A stretch of DNA of 64,000 nt from Mycolicibacterium vinylchloridicum (GCF_013404075.1 NZ_JACBJQ010000006.1:62001-126000), one strand, 5' to 3'; shown: positions 16,176-25,539, counted from the stretch's first letter. A program made the numbers and translations. The notes: generated by a model from the letters alone, not told the origin.

Positions 16176-18131
16176 GTGGTATCCACCGCGCCGAAGTCGA
16201 CCGAGAAACTGGCCGACGCCGAAGCCACCGTACGACTCACCTTGGCGCAGGCCACGATTCGGTTTCTGGCCAACCAGTACGTCGAGCGTGACGGGCTGCG
16301 CACCAAGTTCTTCGCCGGGTGCCTCGGCATCTTCGGCCATGGCAACGTGGCCGGGCTCGGCCAGGCGCTGCTGCAGGACGAAATAGAAGCGGCCGAGTCG
16401 AATCCGCGCCGCGAGCCCGGCCTGAAATATGTGCTGGGCCGCAATGAGCAGGCCATGGTCCACACCGCCGTCGCCTACGCCCGTCAGACCGACCGGCTCG
16501 AGGCCTGGGCGGTCACCGCCAGCGTCGGCCCCGGATCCACGAACATGCTGACCGGCGCCGCCCTGGCCACGATCAACCGGCTGCCGGTGCTGCTGTTGCC
16601 CGCCGACACCTTCGCCACCCGCGTCAGCTCCCCCGTTCTGCAGGAACTCGAGCTGCCGTCATCGGGCGACGTGACGGTCAACGACGCGTTCAAACCGCTG
16701 TCCCGCTACTTCGACCGGGTGTGGCGGCCCGAGCAACTGCCCGCAGCCCTGCTGGGTGCGATGCGCGTTCTCACCGATCCCGTCGAGACCGGTGCCGCAA
16801 CGGTGTCGATCCCCCAGGACGTACAGGCCGAGGCCCACGACTGGCCCGAATCGCTGTTCGCCGAACGCACCTGGCACATCGGCCGCCCGCTGCCCGAGCG
16901 GTCGGCGATCGCCCGCGCGGCGCAGATCATCGCCGCGGCGCAACAGCCGCTGATCGTGGCCGGCGGCGGGGTGCACTACTCGGAGGCCGAAGAGGCGTTG
17001 GCGGCGTTGTGCGAGCAGACCGGTATCCCGGTCGCCGAAAGCCAGGCCGGCAAGGGTTCACTGCGCTTCGACCACCCGCAATCGGTCGGGGCCGTGGGGT
17101 CCACCGGCACCACCGCCGCCAACGCCCTGGCCGCCGAAGCTGATGTCGTCATCGGGATCGGAACCCGCTACAGCGATTTCACCTCGGCGTCGCGCACCGC
17201 GTTCAACCACCCGCACGTGCGCTTCGTCAACATCAACGTCGCGTCGCTGGACTCCGTCAAGCAGGGTGGGGTCAGCGTCGTATCGGATGCCCGCGAAGCA
17301 CTCCAGGCGCTGGCGGGTGCTCTGGACGGCTACACCGTCAGTGGCGAATACCGTTCCCGGATAACCGAACTGGCCCAGGAGTGGGACGACACCGTGTCCT
17401 CGGCCTACGCAACCGAAGACGGCGTGCAGCTCAACCAGAACCAGGTCATCGGTCTGGTCAACACGCTCTCGGACCCGCGCGACGTCGTCGTGTGCGCCGC
17501 CGGGTCCATGCCGGGGGATCTGCACAAGCTGTGGCGCACTCGCGATCGCAAGGGCTACCACGTCGAATACGGCTATTCCTGCATGGGCTACGAGATCGCC
17601 GGCGGTATCGGCGTACGGATGGCCGCACCCGACCGCGACGTGTTCATCATGGTCGGCGACGGCTCGTACCTGATGATGGCGACCGAGCTGGTCACCGCCG
17701 TCCAGGAGGGCGTCAAAGTCATCCCGATTCTGGTGCAGAACCACGGATTCGCCTCCATCGGCGGCCTGTCCGAGTCGCTCGGTTCGCAGCGGTTCGGCAC
17801 CTCCTACCGGTACCGCAGCGGTGACGGCAGGCTCGACGGCGACAAACTGCCCGTCGATCTCGCCGCCAACGCCGCCAGCCTCGGCGCCGATGTCATCAAG
17901 GTGACCACGGCCGCGGAGTTCGCCGACGCGGTCAAGACGGCCAAGGCCGCCGACACCGTCACCGTGATTCATGTCGAGACCGACCCCTTGATCTATGCAC
18001 CCGACAGCCAGTCCTGGTGGGACGTACCGGTCAGCGAGGTCTCCACTCTGGAATCCACCCAGACCGCCTACCGACGGTATGCGGACTGGAAGAAAGTCCA
18101 GCGCCCCCTCGTCAATCCGTCAGACCCCTAA
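16176..18131 (+). CDS. iolD: 3D-(3,5/4)-trihydroxycyclohexane-1,2-dione acylhydrolase IolD
   Basis: 651 aa thiamine-diphosphate enzyme. GRNEQAMVHTAVAYARQ carries the cofactor-activating Glu, and the C-terminal pyrophosphate motif begins MVGDGSYLMM with the conserved ELVTAVQEGVKVIPILVQNHG after it. IolD opens the cyclohexane ring of the diketo-inositol to give 5-deoxy-glucuronate for IolB. GTG start right behind iolB. Full length, no disruption seen. Confidence 0.95.
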   Translation: MVSTAPKSTEKLADAEATVRLTLAQATIRFLANQYVERDGLRTKFFAGCLGIFGHGNVAGLGQALLQDEIEAAESNPRREPGLKYVLGRNEQAMVHTAVAYARQTDRLEAWAVTASVGPGSTNMLTGAALATINRLPVLLLPADTFATRVSSPVLQELELPSSGDVTVNDAFKPLSRYFDRVWRPEQLPAALLGAMRVLTDPVETGAATVSIPQDVQAEAHDWPESLFAERTWHIGRPLPERSAIARAAQIIAAAQQPLIVAGGGVHYSEAEEALAALCEQTGIPVAESQAGKGSLRFDHPQSVGAVGSTGTTAANALAAEADVVIGIGTRYSDFTSASRTAFNHPHVRFVNINVASLDSVKQGGVSVVSDAREALQALAGALDGYTVSGEYRSRITELAQEWDDTVSSAYATEDGVQLNQNQVIGLVNTLSDPRDVVVCAAGSMPGDLHKLWRTRDRKGYHVEYGYSCMGYEIAGGIGVRMAAPDRDVFIMVGDGSYLMMATELVTAVQEGVKVIPILVQNHGFASIGGLSESLGSQRFGTSYRYRSGDGRLDGDKLPVDLAANAASLGADVIKVTTAAEFADAVKTAKAADTVTVIHVETDPLIYAPDSQSWWDVPVSEVSTLESTQTAYRRYADWKKVQRPLVNPSDP

Positions 18132-18145
18132 GAGAGACGACCATC

Positions 18146-19051
18146 GTGAGCACCATTCTCGTCGGGTCCGCCCCCGACTCCTGGGGTGTGTGGTTCCCCG
18201 ACGATCCGCAGCAGACTCCCTATACCCGGTTCCTCGACGAGGTCGCCGCCGCCGGCTACCAGTGGATCGAGCTGGGCCCGTTCGGCTACCTGCCGACCGA
18301 CCCCAAGCGGCTCTCCGATGAGCTGGCCGCCCGCAATTTGAAGCTGTCGGCAGGCACGGTCTTCGAGCACCTGCACCAGGACGACTCATGGGATGCGGTG
18401 TGGAAGCAGATCGAAGATGTCGCGAAACTGACTGCCGCCGTGGGCGGTAAGCACGTCGTGGTCATCCCGGAGATGTGGCGCGATCCGTCCTCGGGTGCGG
18501 TACTGGAGGACCGCACGCTGACACCCGGGCAGTGGCGCAAAAAGACCCACGGCATGAACGAACTGGGTAAGGCGATGTTCGAGCAGTACGGCGTTCGCGC
18601 GCAGTACCACCCGCACGCCGACAGTCACGTCGACACCGAGGACAACGTGTACCGATTCCTCGACGGCACCGACGGCGAGTTCGTCAACCTGTGCCTGGAC
18701 ACCGGGCACATCTCCTATTGCGGCGGTGACAACATCGCGGTCATTCGCCGCGCCCCCGAGCGCATCGGCTATCTGCATCTCAAGCAGGTCGACCCCGACG
18801 TGCGCGCGAAGGTCGAGGCCGAGGATCTGCCGTTCGGTGAGGCCGTCAAACTCGGCGCGATGACCGAGCCCCCTCGCGGAATCCCGGATATGCCACCGCT
18901 TCTCGCCGAGATCGAGAAGCTCGGCATCGACGTGTTCGCGATCGTCGAGCAGGACATGTACCCCTGCGAGGTCGACGCCCCGCTGCCGATCGCCAAGCGC
19001 ACCCAGAAATACCTGGGCTCCTGTGGCATCCCGTCCGTTCGTTTCAACTAG
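18146..19051 (+). CDS. iolE: myo-inosose-2 dehydratase IolE
   Basis: 301 aa TIM barrel. It starts VGSAPDSWGVWFPDDPQQTP, the IolE N-terminal pattern, and carries YHPHADSHVD, LCLDTGHISYCGGD, YLHLKQVD and IVEQDMYP, the expected metal and substrate residues. It removes water from 2-keto-myo-inositol to give the IolD substrate. The GTG at 18146 has a GAGAG site 7-11 bases upstream; the frame is open to 18017 inside iolD but that part is not family-like. 8 bp before iolG. Confidence 0.94.
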   Translation: MSTILVGSAPDSWGVWFPDDPQQTPYTRFLDEVAAAGYQWIELGPFGYLPTDPKRLSDELAARNLKLSAGTVFEHLHQDDSWDAVWKQIEDVAKLTAAVGGKHVVVIPEMWRDPSSGAVLEDRTLTPGQWRKKTHGMNELGKAMFEQYGVRAQYHPHADSHVDTEDNVYRFLDGTDGEFVNLCLDTGHISYCGGDNIAVIRRAPERIGYLHLKQVDPDVRAKVEAEDLPFGEAVKLGAMTEPPRGIPDMPPLLAEIEKLGIDVFAIVEQDMYPCEVDAPLPIAKRTQKYLGSCGIPSVRFN

Positions 19052-19059
19052 GAGACACG

Positions 19060-20079
19060 ATGTCCGACCTTCGTATCGCGGTGCTCGGCGTCGGCGTGAT
19101 GGGCGCCGACCACGTCGCGCGCATCGACAACAGGATCAAGGGCGCCCGGGTGGCCGTCGTCAACGACTACGTCACCGAGAAGGCTGAACAGATCGCGGCC
19201 GGCATCGACGGCTGCCATACCATCGCCGACCCGCTGGACGCCATCGCCGATCCGGACGTCGACGCCGTGGTGCTGGCAACCCCCGGCCCGACGCACGAGA
19301 AGCAGCTGCTGGCATGCTTGGAGCACGGAAAGCCGGTGATGTGCGAGAAGCCGCTGACCACCGATGTGGAGACGTCGCTCGAGGTCGTCAAGCGGGAGGC
19401 GGAGCTGGGCCGCAGGCTGATTCAGGTGGGCTTCATGCGCCGCTTCGACGACGAGTACGCTGCGCTCAAAGCGATGCTCATCGGCGGCGAGCTCGGCGCT
19501 CCGCTGGTGATGCACTGCGTGCACCGCAACCCCGCAGTGCCACCGAGCTTCGACAGCGCGATGGTGGTGCGCGACAGCCTGGTTCATGAGGTCGACGTCA
19601 CCCGGTTCATGTTCGACGAGGAGATCGCCTCGATTCAGATCGTCAAGCCGTCGGCGAACCCGGCCGCACCGCAGGGCCTCGCCGACCCGCAGATCGCGAT
19701 CCTGCGGACGGCATCCGGCAAGCATGTGGACGTCGAGCTGTTCGTCACGACCGGTGTCGCCTACGAGGTGCGCACCGAGGTAGTCGGCGAAAAGGGCAGC
19801 GCCATCATCGGTTTGGATGTCAACGTCGTCCGCAAGACGGCGCCGGGAACATGGGGCGGGCAGATCACGCCCGGCTTCCGCGAGCGTTTCGGCCGCGCGT
19901 ACGACACCGAGATCCAGCGGTGGGTGGACGCGGTCCGTGCCGGTGTGAATGTCGACGGACCGTCGGCGTGGGACGGCTACGCCGCCGCCGCGGTGTGCGA
20001 GGCGGGCGTCGAGTCGCTGCAGAGCGGCCTGCCCGTCGAGGTCCAGATTGTGCCGCGCGATTCGATCAAGGGAGCATGA
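19060..20079 (+). CDS. iolG: myo-inositol 2-dehydrogenase IolG
   Basis: 339 aa. Rossmann motif VLGVGVMGADH (about 8-18), EKP in VMCEKPLTTD, the substrate loop VGFMRRFDDEYAAL, and SLVHEVDVTRF with the catalytic His-Asp pair. It oxidises myo-inositol to 2-keto-myo-inositol with NAD+, the entry step of the pathway. AGGAG lies just before the ATG. It ends two bases before a GTG that opens the truncated iolH-like frame. Confidence 0.94.
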   Translation: MSDLRIAVLGVGVMGADHVARIDNRIKGARVAVVNDYVTEKAEQIAAGIDGCHTIADPLDAIADPDVDAVVLATPGPTHEKQLLACLEHGKPVMCEKPLTTDVETSLEVVKREAELGRRLIQVGFMRRFDDEYAALKAMLIGGELGAPLVMHCVHRNPAVPPSFDSAMVVRDSLVHEVDVTRFMFDEEIASIQIVKPSANPAAPQGLADPQIAILRTASGKHVDVELFVTTGVAYEVRTEVVGEKGSAIIGLDVNVVRKTAPGTWGGQITPGFRERFGRAYDTEIQRWVDAVRAGVNVDGPSAWDGYAAAAVCEAGVESLQSGLPVEVQIVPRDSIKGA

Positions 20080-20080
20080 C

Positions 20081-20206
20081 GTGAAGGTCGCCCTGGACCC
20101 CACACCGTTCCGGGAAACGGCCGCGAGCGTGCGTGTCGGTACACCGACACGCCGCAAGGGCGGGCACTTTGCGCACGCTGGCGGTCACACCACCTGTCTA
20201 ACCTGA
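20081..20206 (+). pseudogene. truncated remnant of an iolH-type TIM-barrel gene
   Basis: A GTG 1 bp after iolG has a good site (AGGGAG, 6-11 bases before) and begins with KVALDPTPF, the usual opening of IolH-like sugar phosphate isomerases that often end actinobacterial iol operons. After about ten codons the similarity stops. The frame runs through a hairpin-forming repeat and ends after 41 codons in residues with no family character (AGGHTTCLT). The full gene needs about 290 codons, so I read this as a deletion scar with the start intact. The family match rests on a short segment. Confidence 0.5.
20131..20152. terminator. perfect inverted repeat after the iol operon, probable terminator
   Basis: GCGTGTCGGT at 20131-20140 is the exact reverse complement of ACCGACACGC at 20143-20152, giving a stable GC-rich hairpin about 50 bp past iolG. 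No T-run follows, which is usual for mycobacterial terminators. It lies inside the iolH-like remnant and may mark the deletion join. Confidence 0.5.
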
Positions 20207-20229
20207 CCCGCGGGTGCCAAGATGCCTGA

Positions 20230-20949
20230 ATGGAGACCAGCTTCCCCGCCCCCGCAGGTCCGCTCCCCGCGTATCAGGTCCGGCCGACCGGTGATGGACC
20301 GTGGCCCGGCGTCGTCATCGTGCATGACGCGATGGGCATGACGCGCGACGCCAAACGCATCACCAGGCGATTCGCCGAGAACGGCTACCTCGCGATCACG
20401 CCGGCGCTCTACCACCGCGGCAACCGGCTGCTGTGTGTGGTGCGGACGCTGCAGGCGTTTCGCAACGGCCAAGGGACGGCCGTCGACGACCTGATCGCCG
20501 CCCGCGATCACCTGGCCGCAGACCCCCAGTGCACCGGCAAGATCGGCATCATCGGGTTCTGTATGGGCGGCGGATTCTGCCTGGTGCTCGGACCGAGCGG
20601 AGCGTTCGACGCCTCGGCGCCCAACTACGGCGAATGGCCGAAGGATATTTCCCGGATTGCGAACTCCTGCCCGACCGTGGCCAGCTACGGCGCCAAGGAC
20701 CCGATGCTCAAGGGCGCGGCCGCCAAACTCGAAGACATCCTCGCCGCGGGCGGCGTCGTGCGCGACGTCAAGGAGTATCCAGGAGTGGGGCACTCGTTCA
20801 TGAATCAATTCCCGACCCCGGGACCGTTGAAGGTCATCGAACGGGTCGCCGGGCTGGCCTACTCAGAGCCCGAGGCCGAAGACGCCTGGCAGCGCATCCT
20901 GGCGTTCTTCGGCGAGCACCTCAAGGGTGCAGCGTCGGCCGGTAGCTGA
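20230..20949 (+). CDS. dienelactone hydrolase family protein
   Basis: 239 aa alpha/beta-hydrolase. The nucleophile elbow is GFCMGGGF with C111, and D156 (GAKDPM) and H187 (GVGHSFM) complete the Cys-Asp-His triad of dienelactone hydrolases. It would hydrolyse an ester or lactone in the cytoplasm. It stands alone after the iol operon; no RBS is evident before the ATG. Its 3' end overlaps the convergent DHFR-like gene by 29 bp. Confidence 0.86.
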   Translation: METSFPAPAGPLPAYQVRPTGDGPWPGVVIVHDAMGMTRDAKRITRRFAENGYLAITPALYHRGNRLLCVVRTLQAFRNGQGTAVDDLIAARDHLAADPQCTGKIGIIGFCMGGGFCLVLGPSGAFDASAPNYGEWPKDISRIANSCPTVASYGAKDPMLKGAAAKLEDILAAGGVVRDVKEYPGVGHSFMNQFPTPGPLKVIERVAGLAYSEPEAEDAWQRILAFFGEHLKGAASAGS

Positions 20950-21499
20950 GCTCTTGGATGTTGCCGTCGAGCGTTCGGCTCTCGATCAGCTCGAGGTCGA
21001 AGTCGGCCGCACCCGCGAAAATCGGGTCATCCCCGGTCAGACCGGTGATGACGGGAAAGATCGTCACCTGGACGGAGTCCACCAGGCCGGCGGCCATCAA
21101 CGCCCGGTTCATCGAGAGGCTGCCGTGCGAGCGAAGCGGCACGTCGGATTCCTTCTTGAGCTGGGCGACGACGTCGACGGCGTCGCCGCTCACGACGGTC
21201 GCGTCCGGCCAGTCCAACGGCGCGCGCAACGTCGTCGACACCACCGTCGCAGGCAGCTGCCGCATCCGGGTGACCCAGAGATCGTTCACCGATGCTTCTT
21301 CGCTTAGGTCCAGCAGCTGAGTGAAGGCTCGATATGTGTTGGCACCGAATACCATTCGCTGCTTCTCGTCGTACTGGGCAAGGCGATGCTCGAGCAGTTC
21401 GGGGCCTTGCTTGCCCCAGTAACCGCCCCAGTCACCGCCATTGACGCCGCCGAAGCCGTCGAGGCTGGAAAAGACGTCAAAGGTGTACGTAGTGGTCAT
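20921..21499 (-). CDS. dihydrofolate reductase-family protein (RibD C-terminal type)
   Basis: 192 aa. It opens TYTFDVFSSLDGFGG, has RMVFGANTYRAF, a DVVAQLKKESDVPLRSHGS loop, and a C-terminal VFPVITG-type stretch (VTIFPVITGLTGDDPIF). This is the small YwjB/YyaP-like group of NADPH-dependent reductases. The ATG at 21499 is preferred over a longer frame to 21526. Substrate unknown, and no link to the flanking sulfur genes is visible. Confidence 0.82.
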   Translation of the reverse strand: MTTTYTFDVFSSLDGFGGVNGGDWGGYWGKQGPELLEHRLAQYDEKQRMVFGANTYRAFTQLLDLSEEASVNDLWVTRMRQLPATVVSTTLRAPLDWPDATVVSGDAVDVVAQLKKESDVPLRSHGSLSMNRALMAAGLVDSVQVTIFPVITGLTGDDPIFAGAADFDLELIESRTLDGNIQELSYRPTLHP

Positions 21500-21541
21500 G
21501 CAGATACAGACCGGGTGCCACGCCAAAACTCATCGCGATGT

Positions 21542-22315
21542 CTAGTGGATGAAGATCGTGTCGATGAGCACGTAGCCGGCCACGGCGAAGACCAGGTAGG
21601 CGAACCAGTGCTGAAGTCGTCGGGTGTCGAGTCGGATGCCGAGGTGCCCGGCGACCAACGAGCCGACGATGGCGGAGCCGACGAACGCGCCGGTGATCGC
21701 CCAGTCGATGCTGCCCACGCTGACATGTGAGGCAACCCCCGCTGCCGAGTTGACGACGATGATCAACAGCGAGGTTCCGATCGCGATCGGCATCTCCACC
21801 CCGAGCATCAGCACCAGGGCCGGAATGATCAAGAAGCCTCCGCCGACACCGAAGAGTCCGGTGAGCAGACCGACAAGGAACCCGGCGGGGATGGATCTGG
21901 GGGCGCACCGGCGCCAGTTGATGCCGGAATCGCCGACCTTACATGCAGTGCCGGTGTCGCCGTTGTCTTGCAACAGTCGGATCCCCGCGACCACCATGAC
22001 CACGGCAAAGCCGATGAGCAGAGCAGATTGGGGTAGTTGTCGTCCGATGGCGGTGCCCAGGAAGGTGGCGGGGATGCCGGCTGCCGCGAAGATCGCGGCG
22101 AGCCGCCACTGCACCTGCCCGGCGCGAATCTTGGGCAATGCACCCACCGCCGACGCGGTACCGACCACGATCAGCGACATCGGGATCGCCTGCTCAATTC
22201 CGAGCCCGAGCACGTAGACCAGCGCGGGAACGGCGAGGATGGACCCACCACCGCCGAGCAGTCCCAACAGGACGCCGATGACAGCGCCAAGGGCGAGGGC
22301 GATTCCGATGGTCAT
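21542..22315 (-). CDS. TauE/SafE-family membrane exporter (sulfur anion)
   Basis: 257 aa with about eight membrane segments and the two-fold repeat of TauE/SafE proteins: [21 protein letters not shown] in the first half and LTGLFGVGGGFLIIPALVL in the second. The family moves sulfite, thiosulfate or organosulfonates. The ATG at 22315 begins 10 bp after the stop of the CGKT microprotein. Last gene of the minus-strand sulfide operon that starts at 25504; a paralogue lies at 26304. Confidence 0.88.
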   Translation of the reverse strand: MTIGIALALGAVIGVLLGLLGGGGSILAVPALVYVLGLGIEQAIPMSLIVVGTASAVGALPKIRAGQVQWRLAAIFAAAGIPATFLGTAIGRQLPQSALLIGFAVVMVVAGIRLLQDNGDTGTACKVGDSGINWRRCAPRSIPAGFLVGLLTGLFGVGGGFLIIPALVLMLGVEMPIAIGTSLLIIVVNSAAGVASHVSVGSIDWAITGAFVGSAIVGSLVAGHLGIRLDTRRLQHWFAYLVFAVAGYVLIDTIFIH

Positions 22316-22325
22316 GGACTTCCGC

Positions 22326-22475
22326 TCACCGGCGTGCTGCGAGTTCCGCCGTGGATTTCCGCTCGCAGGCACACCGCTGACTCACTGGCACCGAGCGCAT
22401 CACATCATCGACGTGCCGTCCGCAGCCGGCCCAACCGGTCTTTCCGCACTTGTAACACTTCTCCGGGTAACACAT
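22326..22475 (-). CDS. Cys-rich CGKT microprotein (49 aa)
   Basis: Small but convincing: the ATG at 22475 has a strong TAGGAGAA site, and the gene sits between thioredoxin and TauE. Cysteines are at 2, 7, 10, 18, 35 and 37 in the pattern C-x4-C-x2-CGKT-x-W-x-GCGxHVDxV, which could hold one zinc. Twenty of its first 35 residues are identical to the 62-aa protein at 27518-27706 in the same regulon. Function unknown; a zinc- or persulfide-binding accessory role is a guess from context. Confidence 0.72.
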   Translation of the reverse strand: MCYPEKCYKCGKTGWAGCGRHVDDVMRSVPVSQRCACERKSTAELAARR

Positions 22476-22504
22476 GGATTCTCCTAGATTGGTTGTGATT
22501 TCGG

Positions 22505-22864
22505 TCAGGAGCTCGCAGCGATCTTGGCCCGCACCTCGGCCATGTCGAGAGCCTTGACCCTGGTGATGAGATCCTCCAGGCCGGCGGCGGGCAGCGCACC
22601 CGCCTGGCGGTAGACGAGAATGCCGTCGCGGAATGCCATGATCGTCGGGATTGCCCGTATCTCCAGTGCCGCAGCGAGTTCTTGCTCGGCTTCGGTGTCG
22701 ACCTTGGCGTGCACCACGTCTGGGTGCGAGTCCGACGAGCGGTCGAAGACCGGGGCAAATGCGCGGCACGGGCCGCACCACGATGCCCAGAAGTCAACGA
22801 GCACAATAGGATTCTCGACGGTCGTCTCTTTGAAGTCGGCAGTGGTCAGATTTCTGATGGCCAT
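22505..22864 (-). CDS. thioredoxin
   Basis: 119 aa with the thioredoxin fold and active site DFWASWCGPCR (C30, C33), the cis-Pro stretch IRAIPTIMAFRDG, and a slightly long helical C terminus. It would reduce disulfides or per/polysulfides in the cytoplasm. It is in the operon of SQR and the persulfide dioxygenase-like protein, 35 bp after SQR, so release of sulfane sulfur from proteins is a likely task. Confidence 0.92.
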   Translation of the reverse strand: MAIRNLTTADFKETTVENPIVLVDFWASWCGPCRAFAPVFDRSSDSHPDVVHAKVDTEAEQELAAALEIRAIPTIMAFRDGILVYRQAGALPAAGLEDLITRVKALDMAEVRAKIAASS

Positions 22865-22899
22865 TTGTGATGTCCTTTCGTTGTGTCGCAGTCGAATTA

Positions 22900-24102
22900 C
22901 TAGGCCAGACCCTTGAGCATCAGATTCCAGTACATGAACGGGAGCCCGTACTTCTTCAGGTACCAATACGCCCGGTGCGGCGTCGTCGGATTCAGCAGGG
23001 GGAAGGTGGGTTCCAGCTGCAGGTCGTAGTCGAACTCGGCAAGCAGCATCGCGTGCGACGAGGTGATGATCGGGCACGACGAGTAACCGTCGTACGACGC
23101 GCGCAGTGGTTGCTTATTCAGGAACGCGTCGATGTTGTCGACGACGACGGGAGCCTGTTTGCGGATCGCGGCGCCGGTCTTCGAGTTTGGCGACGAACCG
23201 GCGTCACCCAGGCTGAACACGTTGGGGTACCGCACGTGCTGCATGGTGTGCTTGTCGATGTCGACGTAACCCATTGCGTCACCGGTCGACAGCGGGCTTG
23301 CCTTGATCCAGTCCGGCGCCGACTGCCGCGGCACGGCGTGCAACACATCGTAAGGCAGCATGGTGTCAGTGCCGCCCGGCGCGACACTGGTGACGCCAAC
23401 CTTGTGCGATGCCGCGTCGACAGACGTCACCTCGGAATTGGTGTGCAAGGTGATGCCGTAGTCAGCGATGACTTTGTCGAGGCTGTCGGCGATCGCCGGA
23501 ATCCCGAACGGCCGGGCCCCCGGCATCACCAGGTGAACGTCGATATCTTTGAGCACGCCCTGCTTGCGCCAGTAGTCGGACGCCAGGTAGGCGATCTTCT
23601 GCGGAGCGCCGGCACACTTGATCGCGCCGGAGGGAACTGTGAAAACCGCAGTGCCCGAACGCATGTTGCGAATGAAGTCCCAGGTCCGCGGCGCGAGGTC
23701 GAACCGGTAGTTCGACGACACGCCGTCGCGGCCCAGGGCATCCTCCAGGCCCTCGGTGCGGTTCCAGTCGAGCTGGATGCCCGGGCTCACGACGAGCACG
23801 TCGTACTCGTAGGTCGCCCCGTCGGCGCAGGTCACCGTGTTGGAGTCGGGATCAAAGGCGCTGGCGGCCTTCTTGATCCAGGTGGCACCCTTGGGCATGA
23901 CCGAGGACTCGTCGCGCTCGGTGGTCGAGGCCTTCGCCTGTCCGCCGCCGACGAGTGTCCACAGCGGTTGGTAGTAGTGCTTGCTCGACGGCTCGATGAC
24001 CGCGACGTCGGTGTAGCCCTTGCGGAGCATGCGCGCCGCGACGGTGATGCCGGCGGTTCCGCCGCCGACGATCAGGATCTGGTGTTTGGCCGTGATGGTC
24101 AT
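22900..24102 (-). CDS. sulfide:quinone oxidoreductase-like flavoprotein
   Basis: 400 aa. FAD-binding IVGGGTAGITVA (about 11-22), the second dinucleotide region with NVFSLGDAGSSPNSKTGAA near 294-312. The stretch IKCAGAPQKIAYL (C163) matches the active-site Cys region of human-type SQOR, and C343 (SSCPI) is placed as the second redox Cys. SQR oxidises H2S to persulfide or polysulfide and passes electrons to quinone at the membrane. Cotranscribed with persulfide dioxygenase-like, thioredoxin and TauE genes, which supports the assignment. Confidence 0.88.
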   Translation of the reverse strand: MTITAKHQILIVGGGTAGITVAARMLRKGYTDVAVIEPSSKHYYQPLWTLVGGGQAKASTTERDESSVMPKGATWIKKAASAFDPDSNTVTCADGATYEYDVLVVSPGIQLDWNRTEGLEDALGRDGVSSNYRFDLAPRTWDFIRNMRSGTAVFTVPSGAIKCAGAPQKIAYLASDYWRKQGVLKDIDVHLVMPGARPFGIPAIADSLDKVIADYGITLHTNSEVTSVDAASHKVGVTSVAPGGTDTMLPYDVLHAVPRQSAPDWIKASPLSTGDAMGYVDIDKHTMQHVRYPNVFSLGDAGSSPNSKTGAAIRKQAPVVVDNIDAFLNKQPLRASYDGYSSCPIITSSHAMLLAEFDYDLQLEPTFPLLNPTTPHRAYWYLKKYGLPFMYWNLMLKGLA

Positions 24103-24124
24103 GGTGGCAGTCCTCCTCGGAGAA

Positions 24125-25504
24125 TCAGGCGTTCTGGTGGGCTTCGTCCCAGGCGCCGTAACCGCCCAGGATGTCGCTCACATCGGTGAAACCGTTCCGG
24201 CGCAACAGGCTTGCGGCGACCGAGGACCGGTAGCCGCCGGCGCAGTACACGACGGTCGGCTTGGCCGGATCCAGTTCACCCAGCCGAGCGGGCAACTGGC
24301 CGACCGGGATCGCGATGGCATTCGGGATGGTGCCGGCCGCGACCTCACCCGGGTTGCGCACGTCGACGATTTGCAGACCGGCCAGCTCGGACGCGCGCTG
24401 ATCGAATGCCTGGGCGGTCAACCGGGAGGCAACAGCAACGTCGCCGCGGTTTTCGAACATCACCTCGAAAGGCTTGTCGAGATAGCCGATCACCCGGTCG
24501 AAACCGATGCGGGCGAGCCGGTTCTTGCCTTCCAATTCCTGACCGGGGTCGGTGAACAGCACGATGTCGACATCGGAGGGCAGCACGGAGCCCGCGAACT
24601 CAGCGTATCGGCCTTCCAGACCGATGTTGATCGCGCCGCGCAGATGGCCGAGCGCGAACTCCTCAGGAGTGCGTCCGTCGACCAGCACGGCGCCGCCGGA
24701 CATCGCGGCGCGGACCTCGTCATAGGTCATCGCCGTCGGCATCTTGGTCTCGTCGAGCAGTTCACGGTCCTTACGGTTGAGGATCGCGTCGTAGACGAAG
24801 TAGCCGGGCGCCGGCGGCTGACCCTCGGTGACCAGATTCATGAAGGTCGCCTTGTCCGGGGCCCGCAGTGCGTAGTTGGTCGCCTTCTGATCACCCATGG
24901 TCGACCACAGGTCGGTCGACAGGTTCTTGCCGCATGCCGATCCGGCGCCGTGCGCAGGGTAAACCCGCGTTGCGTCGGGCAGGGTCATCAACTTGTCGTG
25001 CAACGAGTCGTAGAGCTTGTCGGCGAGTTCTTCGCGGGTGAAGCCGATCGAGGCAAGCAGGTCGGGTCGGCCCACGTCACCGATGAACAGCGTGTCGCCG
25101 GTCATCACGCCGTAAGGAACGCTGTCGTCGGCGTGCTCGTAGACCACGATGCTCAAAGACTCGGGCGTATGCCCGGGAGTGTGCCGGAACTCGAGCGTCA
25201 CATCACCCAACGAGTAGCGCTCGCCGTCGGCGACGCCCATCGACTCGAACTCGGTCTGCGCGACTGAGGAGTAGACGATCTTCGCGCCGGTGGCCTTCGC
25301 CAGCTCCAGATGACCGGACAGGAAGTCGGCGTGGAAATGCGTCTCGATGACCAATTCGATGGTCAGACCCTGTTCCTTCGCATCGGCCACATACTCGGCC
25401 ACGTCACGCTGCGGGTCGACAACAACTGCGCGACCGGTGGTTTCGTCGCCAATCAGGTACGAAGCGTGGGACAGGCAGTCCAGGTAGTACTGCTGCAGGA
25501 TCAT
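24125..25504 (-). CDS. MBL-fold persulfide dioxygenase-like protein with two rhodanese domains
   Basis: 459 aa. The metallo-beta-lactamase part (1 to about 240) has THFHADFLSGH (H56, H58, D60, H65), the metal site of ETHE1/Blh persulfide dioxygenases, and VYPAHGAGSACG. Two rhodanese domains follow. The first lacks a Cys in its active loop (LFTDPGQELEG) and is probably structural; the second has the active Cys (VVYCAGGYRSS, about C421). It would oxidise persulfide to sulfite and transfer sulfane sulfur. First gene of the operon, behind an operator-containing promoter; the ATG at 25504 replaces a longer frame to 25549. Confidence 0.9.
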   Translation of the reverse strand: MILQQYYLDCLSHASYLIGDETTGRAVVVDPQRDVAEYVADAKEQGLTIELVIETHFHADFLSGHLELAKATGAKIVYSSVAQTEFESMGVADGERYSLGDVTLEFRHTPGHTPESLSIVVYEHADDSVPYGVMTGDTLFIGDVGRPDLLASIGFTREELADKLYDSLHDKLMTLPDATRVYPAHGAGSACGKNLSTDLWSTMGDQKATNYALRAPDKATFMNLVTEGQPPAPGYFVYDAILNRKDRELLDETKMPTAMTYDEVRAAMSGGAVLVDGRTPEEFALGHLRGAINIGLEGRYAEFAGSVLPSDVDIVLFTDPGQELEGKNRLARIGFDRVIGYLDKPFEVMFENRGDVAVASRLTAQAFDQRASELAGLQIVDVRNPGEVAAGTIPNAIAIPVGQLPARLGELDPAKPTVVYCAGGYRSSVAASLLRRNGFTDVSDILGGYGAWDEAHQNA

Positions 25505-25539
25505 CGTCTTCTTCTTTCTGTTCGTAACGTGGTAGGGCC

